Source: JBGPIT01 sp041485125 (GTDB lineage Bacteria; Desulfobacterota; Binatia; UTPRO1). From it: 25,304 nucleotides of DNA. Shown here piece after piece: positions 1 to 6,158 of the stretch. The stretch lies in NCBI GenBank assembly GCA_041485125.1, contig JBGPIT010000024.1, positions 1 to 25,304 of the forward strand, given 5' to 3'. Each line of letters begins with the position of its first letter. The first letter of the stretch is position 1. The position numbers and the translations under genes were made by a program. The notes beneath the pieces were generated by a model that saw nothing but the letters and a program-made list of their open reading frames with translations, made no database searches and had not been told where the DNA came from.

Positions 1-938
1 ATGAGCTGGAACTCGCCGATCGGGCGGCCGAACTGGACGCGGGTGCGGGCGTAGTCGATGCAGCGCTCGCGGCACTGCTCGACGATGCCGAGCGCCATCG
101 CGGCGACGCCGGTGCGCTCCATGGAAAAGGTCGCCTTGGCGCCGGAGCGGGCGGGGGCGTCTTCGGTCTCGCCGAGTAGGCGGTCGCGGTCGACGACGAC
201 GTCGTCGACGAAGAGCTCGCCGGTCGGTGAGGAGTGCATGCCCATCTTTCGCATCGGCTTCGATTGCGTGAGGCCCGCGTCGCCGCGCTCGAGCACGAAG
301 GTCAGCACCTTGCGATCCTTGGGATCGCTGCCGTCGTCGAGCTTGCAGATGAAGACGATCGTGTCGGCGTAGGGACCGTTGGTGATGAAAGTCTTCTGGC
401 CGTTCAGGACGTAGCCGTCGCCGTGGCGGCGTGCGGTCGCCTTCATGCCGCCGAAAGCGTCGGAGCCGGAGCCGGGCTCGGTGATCGCCCACGCGCCGAT
501 CTTGTCCATCGTCAGGAGATCGAGAGCCCAGCGCTCCTTTTGCCGGATCGTTCCCTTCGAGAGAATCGCGGCCGGCGTGAGGCCGACGCTCACGCCCATC
601 GCGGTCACCATGCCGGGGCAGTAGCGGCAAATCTCGATGACGGGGATCGCCTGCATCCCGGCGCCGTCGTCGCCGCCGCCGCCGATCACCGCGTCGCCTT
701 CGGCGAGTGTCTCACCGCGCGCGAGCGCCGCCGCGGTGGCCTTCTCGCGCTCGATGCGCTTCGTGAAGCGCATGCGCGCGACCTCGTCGAGGCCGAAGGT
801 GCGCATCATCTTGCGGAGCACTTCATAAGGCGGCGTGTCGCCGTGCTCGAGCTCCTCGAGGTTGGGCTTGATCTCGGTCTCGATGAAGCGCCGCATGGCG
901 TCGCGGATCATTTGGTGTTGCTCGGTCCATTCGATCAT
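1..938 (-). CDS. acyl-CoA dehydrogenase, C-terminus cut off by window edge
   Basis: An FAD enzyme that makes the alpha,beta double bond in acyl-CoA, usually the first step of beta-oxidation. About 312 residues are visible of a family norm near 380-400. The N-terminus starts MIEWTEQHQMIRDAMRRF, the usual helical ACAD opening. The family signature AITEPGSGSDAFGG is present, followed by GDGYVLNGQKTFITNG, MRKMGMHSSPTGEL and near the edge YARTRVQFGRPIGEF, all standard ACAD blocks. The catalytic glutamate region and C-terminal helices lie off the window, so substrate class cannot be judged. The ATG at 938 is 13 bases after the stop of the histone-fold gene on the same strand, so the two are probably co-transcribed. 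The Shine-Dalgarno is weak. The family call is firm; the substrate is unknown. Confidence 0.93.
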   Translation of the reverse strand, partial: MIEWTEQHQMIRDAMRRFIETEIKPNLEELEHGDTPPYEVLRKMMRTFGLDEVARMRFTKRIEREKATAAALARGETLAEGDAVIGGGGDDGAGMQAIPVIEICRYCPGMVTAMGVSVGLTPAAILSKGTIRQKERWALDLLTMDKIGAWAITEPGSGSDAFGGMKATARRHGDGYVLNGQKTFITNGPYADTIVFICKLDDGSDPKDRKVLTFVLERGDAGLTQSKPMRKMGMHSSPTGELFVDDVVVDRDRLLGETEDAPARSGAKATFSMERTGVAAMALGIVEQCRERCIDYARTRVQFGRPIGEFQL

Positions 939-951
939 GGGCAGTCCCGTT

Positions 952-1572
952 CTATAGAAGGTTGCTGAAGTCGCGTGACATGACGGTCTTGCGGCCGTCC
1001 TCGCGCGCGTGGGCGATCGCCCGGTCGCAGAGCGTGCGCAGGCGGTCCGAGAGCGTCTCCATCACCTCGTCGGATGTGTTCATCCCCGAGCGGGCGCGGA
1101 CGTAATTCTTGAGCTTCGAGACGACGACGAGAATCTCGCGCGGAATGTCGGAAGACTGCGCGAGGGAACGTTCGGGGGATGCGGTCGCTGCGCCTTGTGT
1201 CGAGGAGCGTGGTGCGGTCGGATCAGCAGGCGGCGACGACGGTGCTCTCGGCGCCGGCGCGGCCGCCGGTCGCTCACGGGCGAACGACGCGGGCGCTTCG
1301 CGGCGCGTGCTCAGCGATGGTGTGCTCGGACGCGCGCTCTCTTGCTGCTGCTGGCGCGCCCATTCCTGCGCGCTCGGCGCCGTCTGTTCTTCGGCCCATG
1401 CCTCGCGATGCCGCAACGTTGGTAGGTGGGCGTCCCAGCAGTTCACCGAGCAGAACGCGAAGTCGGTGCCTTTGCGGCTGCAGGTCGAGACGCTGCAGGT
1501 GAAATACCCCGCCTTGAAATGGATCGGTTGCTTGCACGTGCTGCATCGACGCCACGTCGATTCGTCGGTCAT
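952..1572 (-). CDS. zinc-finger protein with C-terminal histone fold
   Basis: A 206-residue protein in three parts. Residues 10-55 carry eight evenly placed metal ligands: C10xxC13, C26, C31, C41xxxC45, H49 and H55, enough for two zinc ions in a treble-clef, ZZ- or MYND/HIT-like arrangement. Residues about 60-140 are a Pro/Ala/Ser/Gln-rich, probably disordered linker. Residues 141-206 read as a histone fold: helix 1 (about 147-162, VVVSKLKNYVRARS), loop, helix 2 (about 167-193), the loop motif GRKTV (193-197), and a short helix 3 (199-206). R194, T196 and D201 have the spacing of the Arg-Asp clamp (R..7..D) of archaeal histones. Helix 2 seems about one turn shorter than in archaeal histones, and helix 3 ends at the protein C-terminus. 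The likely role is DNA or chromatin binding in the cytoplasm, which is inference. It is flanked by catabolic genes on the same strand (ADH 61 bases upstream, ACAD 13 bases downstream). Confidence 0.8.
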   Translation of the reverse strand: MTDESTWRRCSTCKQPIHFKAGYFTCSVSTCSRKGTDFAFCSVNCWDAHLPTLRHREAWAEEQTAPSAQEWARQQQQESARPSTPSLSTRREAPASFARERPAAAPAPRAPSSPPADPTAPRSSTQGAATASPERSLAQSSDIPREILVVVSKLKNYVRARSGMNTSDEVMETLSDRLRTLCDRAIAHAREDGRKTVMSRDFSNLL

Positions 1573-1633
1573 GCGAGAGAGCTTTCGTTGTCACGCGAGC
1601 GCCGGCGCGGGGGACGATCGAGCCGGTGCTGCA

Positions 1634-2722
1634 CTAGTAAATGATCACGCTCCGCGCGACCTCGCCCTTCTCCATCGCTTGAAAGGCTTCGTTGACCTGG
1701 TCGAGCTTGATGCGCTTGGAGACGAGCTCGTCGAGCTTGAGCCTGCCGTTCATGTAGAGCTCGATGAGCAACGGCATGTCGCGACGGAGGTTCGCCGATC
1801 CGTAGAGCGAGCCGATCAGCGACTTCTCCTCGAGCGCGAGCATCATGCCGGGCACCTCGACCATCTGGCCCATCCCGACGACGCCGACGATCACGGCCTT
1901 GCCGCCGCGCTTGAGCGACATGAACGCCTGCATGACGACCGCCGGGGCGCCGATCACCTCGAAGGCGTAGTCGACGCCGAGGCCGCCGGTGAGGCTGCGG
2001 ATCTGGTCGGCGGGATCGCCGTCGCCGGCGTTGACGGTATCGGTCGCGCCGAATTCCTTGGCGAGCTCGAGCTTCTTCGGCGCGAGATCGACGGCGATGA
2101 TGCGCGCCGCGCCGCTGAGGGCCGCGCCTTGGATCACGTTCAGACCGACGCCGCCGCAGCCGAAGACCGCGACGGTATCACCCGGGCGGATCTTGGCGGT
2201 GTTCACCGCCGCCCCGACTCCCGTCATGACGCCGCAGCCGACGAGACAGCAGCGATCGAGCGGGGCATCGTCGCGCACCTTCACCGCCGACGTCGCGCGC
2301 ACGATCGTGTGGTCGGCGAACGAGCCGACGCCCGCCATCCGCGACACGTCGACGCCGTCGAGCTCGAACACGGCCTCTTGGCCCTGCATCGCCGACAAGA
2401 TCGCCTGCTCGCAGAGATGGCCGGTGCCGGCGATGCAGTAGGTGCACTTGCCGCAGTTCGCGACCCACGCGAGGATCACGTGATCGCCACGCTTCAGATC
2501 CTTGACGCCTTTGCCGACCTCTTCGACGATCCCCGCGCCCTCGTGTCCGAGCACGACCGGCGGCGGAATCGGCAGCTTCATCTGCGTGACCGAGAGATCC
2601 GAGTGGCACACGCCGCTCGCGACCAGCTTGACGACGATCTCATCCTCGCGCGGCGCTTTGAGCTTCAGCGACTCGACACGCAGGGGCTCCATGAAGTTGT
2701 GCATCACTGCGCCCTTGACCAT
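1634..2722 (-). CDS. zinc-dependent alcohol dehydrogenase (MDR family)
   Basis: An NAD(P)-dependent medium-chain alcohol dehydrogenase of 362 residues, converting alcohol to aldehyde. Catalytic zinc ligands are visible in GVCHSDL (C39) and GHEGAG (H60, E61); the third, a Cys, is in VGCGV. The structural zinc site is C90xxC93xxC96x7C104. The Rossmann motif is FGCGGVGLN. Overall it resembles the class III/NDMA-dependent-like bacterial ADHs (family knowledge). The reading frame is open upstream to 2758, but the ATG at 2722 is chosen because AAGGAGG sits 5 bases before it and the protein then begins MVKGAVMHNF, as expected for the family. The upstream hydrolase gene ends 66 bases before it on the same strand. 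With AlkB nearby, a role oxidising a primary or fatty alcohol is reasonable but inferred. Confidence 0.92.
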   Translation of the reverse strand: MVKGAVMHNFMEPLRVESLKLKAPREDEIVVKLVASGVCHSDLSVTQMKLPIPPPVVLGHEGAGIVEEVGKGVKDLKRGDHVILAWVANCGKCTYCIAGTGHLCEQAILSAMQGQEAVFELDGVDVSRMAGVGSFADHTIVRATSAVKVRDDAPLDRCCLVGCGVMTGVGAAVNTAKIRPGDTVAVFGCGGVGLNVIQGAALSGAARIIAVDLAPKKLELAKEFGATDTVNAGDGDPADQIRSLTGGLGVDYAFEVIGAPAVVMQAFMSLKRGGKAVIVGVVGMGQMVEVPGMMLALEEKSLIGSLYGSANLRRDMPLLIELYMNGRLKLDELVSKRIKLDQVNEAFQAMEKGEVARSVIIY

Positions 2723-2727
2723 GAGTT

Positions 2728-2734
2728 CCTCCTT
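2728..2734 (-). promoter_or_regulatory. Shine-Dalgarno deciding the ADH start
   Basis: The minus strand reads AAGGAGG here, 5 bases before the ATG at 2722. No comparable site precedes the alternative start at 2758, so the internal ATG is preferred. Confidence 0.8.
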
Positions 2735-2788
2735 GGATGGTGGCCTCCTCTCATACATGATTCAGAGGCCAGAGCGAGACCTGCGGGC

Positions 2789-3691
2789 TCAGCCGGAGCC
2801 GGCGCGCAGACCGCGCAGGAAATCGAGCACCGCCGCGGTGAAGGCGTCGTTGCGATCGCCCGCCACCATGTGGCCGGCGCCCGAGACGTCGGCGTAGCGC
2901 GCGTGCGGCACGAGGTCGAGAAACTCGCGCGCACCCTCCTCGCTCAAGATGTCGCTCTCGCGTCCGCGCACGAGGAGGGTCGGGCAGGAGAGCGCGCGCG
3001 CGGCGTTCGAGAGGCGCTCGACGTTCGCAGCGTCGGCGGGCGGCCGGCGTCCGCTCATGAAGCGCGGGTCCCAGTGCCAGCGCCAGCGCCCGTCGGGCTG
3101 GAGACGGAGGTTGCGCGCGAGGCCGGTCGAGTCGCTCGGCCGGCGCCGATGCGGCAGGTACTCCGCGACCGAGTCCGCCGCCTCGTCGACGCTCGCGAAG
3201 CCGTCGGGGTGCGCCGTCATGAAGGCGTGGATCCGTTCGACGCCGACACGCTCGACGCGGGTCGCGATGTCGACGAGGACGAGCGCTTGCGCCGGGCGCC
3301 GCCGGTCCTCGCCCGCGCTGGGCGCACCGGCGGCCGCGTCCGTCCCTTCGCCCTGCGCGACCAGTGCGGCGATGCCGCCGAGCGACGCTCCGACCACGAT
3401 TGGCGGCGCCGGAAACGTCGCCGCGACCGCACGCAGGTCGTCGGCGAAGGCGTCGAGGCTGTAGTTGCCGTCGTCGGGCCAGTCGCTGTCGCCGTGGCCG
3501 CGGTGGTCGAGCGAGATCGCGTGCCAGCCGTCGAGCGCGACGGCATGCGCCGTGCCGCGCCACGCATGGCGCGTCTGCCCGCCGCCGTGAAGGAAGAGCA
3601 CGGGAGGATGATCGCTCGTGCCCCACGCCGTCCCGACGAGCTTCACGCCGTCGGCGCCGGTGAAGGAGAGAGTGTGCTTGCGATCGCTCAT
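2789..3691 (-). CDS. alpha/beta-fold hydrolase
   Basis: A 300-residue cytoplasmic alpha/beta hydrolase. It has the oxyanion HGGG at residues 35-38, DHRGHGDS at 62-69, the nucleophile elbow GASLGG with S93, and a C-terminal GAGHMVAGDRND block supplying the catalytic His. The acid is probably in the ARGRESDIL block near the C-terminus (RGRESD). No signal peptide is seen. The family includes esterases, haloperoxidase-like enzymes and epoxide hydrolases, so the substrate cannot be read from the sequence. The frame extends to an ATG at 3739, but the hydrolase domain begins right after the internal ATG at 3691, which I use; neither start has a strong ribosome site. The gene is first in a minus-strand run with the ADH, histone-fold and ACAD genes, and it diverges from arsC. 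Confidence 0.88.
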   Translation of the reverse strand: MSDRKHTLSFTGADGVKLVGTAWGTSDHPPVLFLHGGGQTRHAWRGTAHAVALDGWHAISLDHRGHGDSDWPDDGNYSLDAFADDLRAVAATFPAPPIVVGASLGGIAALVAQGEGTDAAAGAPSAGEDRRRPAQALVLVDIATRVERVGVERIHAFMTAHPDGFASVDEAADSVAEYLPHRRRPSDSTGLARNLRLQPDGRWRWHWDPRFMSGRRPPADAANVERLSNAARALSCPTLLVRGRESDILSEEGAREFLDLVPHARYADVSGAGHMVAGDRNDAFTAAVLDFLRGLRAGSG

Positions 3692-3753
3692 GGAAGGCGC
3701 GCCACCTGCCGCTTCATGTATCCGGTCGGCGGACCCCATGGTAGGAACGCGCG

Positions 3754-4107
3754 ATGGCGAGTTTCGAGATCCTGCACAATCCCCGCTGCACGAAATCGCG
3801 GCTCACCCTCCAGCGTCTCGAGGATGCCGGTGTCGAGCCGGTGGTCACGCTCTACCTCGAGCAGCCGCCGACGAAGCAGCGCCTGAAACAAATCCTCACG
3901 CTCCTCGGTCTCGCCGATCCGCGGAAGCTCATGCGAACGGGCGAGCCGATCTACAAGGAGCTCGACCTCGCCGCGGTGACCTCGAAAGCGAAGCTCCTCG
4001 ACGCGATGGTTGCGCACCCCATTCTCATCGAGCGGCCGGTCGTGATCAGGGACGGCAAGCGCGCGGTGATCGGCCGCCCGCCGGAGAACGTCGACACGCT
4101 GCTCTGA
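3754..4107 (+). CDS. arsC: ArsC/YfgD-type arsenate reductase family protein
   Basis: A 117-residue thioredoxin-fold protein of the glutaredoxin-dependent ArsC family. The N-terminal HNPRCTKSR carries the active Cys (C12), and the C-terminal block RPVVIRDGKRAVIGRPPENV is the family's anion-binding region. Sequence and length are closest to the E. coli YfgD branch as I remember it, whose arsenate activity is less sure than that of plasmid ArsC. The gene stands alone: no arsR, arsB or acr3 is near, so a general redox role is possible. It starts 62 bases from the divergent hydrolase and ends 17 bases before the convergent alkB stop. Confidence 0.9.
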   Translation: MASFEILHNPRCTKSRLTLQRLEDAGVEPVVTLYLEQPPTKQRLKQILTLLGLADPRKLMRTGEPIYKELDLAAVTSKAKLLDAMVAHPILIERPVVIRDGKRAVIGRPPENVDTLL

Positions 4108-4124
4108 CGCGTGTCATTCGTACG

Positions 4125-5231
4125 TTACGGCGCGACCGCGAACGGGCCGAGCTTGCAGCGCTCGAGCTCCGCGGTGAGCAGCCGCCGTACCTTGCGGTTC
4201 TGGAAGAGCACCAGCAGCACCATGCCGAAGTAGCCGTAGGGAAGCTTGGGGCTGTCGTCCATGTAGCGGAGCTGCTGATACGGACGGGAGGCGTAGGCAT
4301 GGTGATCGGCGTGTCGCGACAGTCCGACCAGGGTGTAGAGCGTGAACCACGAGTCGGTGTCCCACGAGTCGACAGTGCGGACACGCTTCGTCGACCGCTC
4401 GAGTCCCCAGTGCTCGAAGTAGTTGACGGCCTCGAGCAGCCGGATGGCGAGCAGAGCCTGTAATAGATAAACCGCGACCGCGCCGGTTCCGAGCGTCGCG
4501 AGGAGCATGAAGGCGATGCCCCACTCGACGACGAGTCCCTGCACGACGCGGCTCCGCAGCAGGCGCGGATTCCACCACGGCATCGACTCGTCGCCTAGAC
4601 GTTTCGCCTCGATTCGCCAGGCGCTGCGGAGCTGCTGCGGAACGGTGCGGAGGAAGAAGCGCGCGCCGTGCTCGCCGAAGCGCGCGGTCGCGGGATCGAC
4701 CGCGGTGCCGACGCGCGCGTGATGGCCGCGGACGTGCTCAGTGTAGAAGTGCTCGTAGAGGACTGTTGCCAAGAGGACGCGCCCGAGCTGCTGCATGTGC
4801 CACTGCGGGCGGTGAATGAGCTCGTGGGCGACGACGAGCCCCGAGTATCCGGCGTTGATCCCGGCGAGCAGCACCGCGACGAAGGTGTCGGCGGTCCAGA
4901 AGCCGTGCAGCGCGACCATCCGCACCAGCAGGGCGGCGTTGGCGACCTGCAAGGCGACGAGCGCGTAGAGGACGGCGTCGAACGGCCAGCCCGGCAGCGT
5001 CGCCGCCGGCTGCCGGCGCTCGCGCGGGCTCCGCATGTCGATCCAGATCGACGCGACGATCGCGAGCAGCCACGGCAGCGAGAGGTACCAGGCATGCGGC
5101 GCCGTGAGCAGGAAGAGCCCGCACGTCAGGGGGAGGACGAAGCAGAGGAGATGCAGCGTCCAGACTCGGACGGTCGCGAACGCGGTGCCGGCTCGGAGTG
5201 CGGCGTCCGTCGGATTCGTCGCGGTCAGCAT
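4125..5231 (-). CDS. alkB: AlkB-type alkane 1-monooxygenase
   Basis: An integral-membrane non-haem diiron hydroxylase of 368 residues that converts an n-alkane to the 1-alcohol using rubredoxin electrons. The diagnostic histidine boxes are all there in order: HELIH (136-140), EHVRGHHARVGT (165-176), NYFEHWG (270-276) and LSRHADHHAYASRPYQQLR (304-322). Hydrophobic segments at about 25-43, 48-64, 88-104, 115-134 and 232-265 fit the six-helix membrane core. It is a little shorter than the approximately 400-residue Pseudomonas AlkB. AGGAGG (minus strand of 5237-5242) sits 5 bases before the ATG. No rubredoxin or rubredoxin reductase is in view. The divergent TetR gene and two palindromes in the gap suggest repression by that regulator. 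Confidence 0.95.
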   Translation of the reverse strand: MLTATNPTDAALRAGTAFATVRVWTLHLLCFVLPLTCGLFLLTAPHAWYLSLPWLLAIVASIWIDMRSPRERRQPAATLPGWPFDAVLYALVALQVANAALLVRMVALHGFWTADTFVAVLLAGINAGYSGLVVAHELIHRPQWHMQQLGRVLLATVLYEHFYTEHVRGHHARVGTAVDPATARFGEHGARFFLRTVPQQLRSAWRIEAKRLGDESMPWWNPRLLRSRVVQGLVVEWGIAFMLLATLGTGAVAVYLLQALLAIRLLEAVNYFEHWGLERSTKRVRTVDSWDTDSWFTLYTLVGLSRHADHHAYASRPYQQLRYMDDSPKLPYGYFGMVLLVLFQNRKVRRLLTAELERCKLGPFAVAP

Positions 5232-5242
5232 GCGGGCCTCCT

Positions 5243-5260
5243 ACATACGCCTTCGTATGT
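5243..5260. promoter_or_regulatory. palindromic operator 1, alkB-proximal
   Basis: A perfect 7-base inverted repeat, ACATACG-N4-CGTATGT. It abuts the alkB Shine-Dalgarno. The same arms recur in operator 2, with centres 33 bases apart (about three helical turns). It is the likely binding site of the divergent TetR protein. Confidence 0.8.
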
Positions 5261-5275
5261 GAACGCCGACTTCCC

Positions 5276-5293
5276 ACATACGGATTCGTATGT
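5276..5293. promoter_or_regulatory. palindromic operator 2, tetR-proximal
   Basis: Same arms as operator 1 with a different 4-base spacer (gatt against cctt), so the arms rather than the spacer are conserved. It covers the first possible ATG of the tetR gene (5290) and touches a TTGACA on the minus strand (5291-5296) that could be the -35 of alkB; no good -10 follows. Confidence 0.78.
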
Positions 5294-5991
5294 CAAGTAA
5301 GCGCATGGGGACGAGATCCGGGCGGCGGCAGGCCGCGATGCAAGAGACCCGCGAGGCATTGATCGTCGCCGCGCTCGCCGAGTTCGCGGCGCACGGCCTC
5401 GATACCCCGAGCCTCGACGCGATCTGCGCGCGCGCCGGCTACACGCGAGGCGCGTTCTACGTCCACTTCCGCGATCGCGAGGATCTGATGGTGGCGGTCG
5501 TCGAGCATGCGCTCGCCACCTTCCTCGACGCGGTGATCGCGAGCGGCGACGAGGCCCACGACCTGGCGCGGACGATTAGTCGGTTCGCCGACGCGGTCGC
5601 GGCATCCGCCGGGGCAAGGCACCGGAGCACGTTGCCGATTCTTCCCCTGCCCGCGAGCGTGCCGTTCGCGCGCGTCCTCGACGCGGTGACGCGGAGCCGA
5701 CGGCTGCGGTCGAGCTTCACGGCCGTCCTCGAGGGTGCGATCGAGCGCGTTGCCGCGACCACGCTCCACGCGCAGCGGGCCGGGACGGTGCGGCCCGGGG
5801 TCGACCCGCGTCAGATCGCCTTTCTACTGACCATGATCGCGCTCGGCGTCATGGCCGCGCTCGACGCGAAGCTGCCGATCGATGCGCGCGGCGCGGCGAC
5901 GGCGATGTCGGCGCTCCTCGCGCCGGCCTCCGAGGTTTCCCCAGCCAAGCGGCGCGTACACGTGCCACGCGTGCCGCGTCCGCGAACATGA
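5290..5991 (+). CDS. TetR-family transcriptional repressor
   Basis: A 233-residue TetR-type regulator. The N-terminal helix-turn-helix runs from about residue 18 to 65, including ALAEFAAHGLDTPSLDAIC and AGYTRGAFYVHFRDREDLM, the classic recognition-helix block. The rest is a helical ligand-binding domain of unknown ligand. The gene is divergent from alkB with two matching palindromes between them, which supports control of alkB and of itself. The start is uncertain: the ATG at 5290 lies inside operator 2 and lacks a ribosome site, while the ATGs at 5305 (residue 6) and 5338 (residue 17) would also keep the whole DNA-binding domain. Confidence 0.92.
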   Translation: MSSKRMGTRSGRRQAAMQETREALIVAALAEFAAHGLDTPSLDAICARAGYTRGAFYVHFRDREDLMVAVVEHALATFLDAVIASGDEAHDLARTISRFADAVAASAGARHRSTLPILPLPASVPFARVLDAVTRSRRLRSSFTAVLEGAIERVAATTLHAQRAGTVRPGVDPRQIAFLLTMIALGVMAALDAKLPIDARGAATAMSALLAPASEVSPAKRRVHVPRVPRPRT

Positions 5992-6158
5992 TGACGGTTC
6001 TGCCTCAAAAAGAAGCACGAGGCGGCGCGTGCCGCGGGATACATCGGCGTCCGATCGCGTTTCGCATATTCAGCTTGACTTTCGTTGCACCGCCGGCGTA
6101 ACCACCGACTGGAATTTGTCACCCCCAACAAGGCCGCAACCAGCAGCGGAGGCCCGCC

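Noticed and set aside
1109..3886. A 925-codon open frame on the plus strand
   Set aside because: It is antisense to the histone-fold, ADH and hydrolase genes, has the Arg/Asp/Ala-rich content of GC-rich shadow frames and no domain. Long shadow frames are expected at this GC content.
5268..5296. TTGACA on the minus strand as a sigma-70 promoter for alkB
   Set aside because: No acceptable -10 lies 16-18 bases downstream (GAAGTC). Mentioned only in the operator entry.
6075..6104. TTGACT followed by TAACCA as a promoter of the secreted-protein gene
   Set aside because: The -35 is good, but the -10 matches only at two of six positions, so I do not list it.
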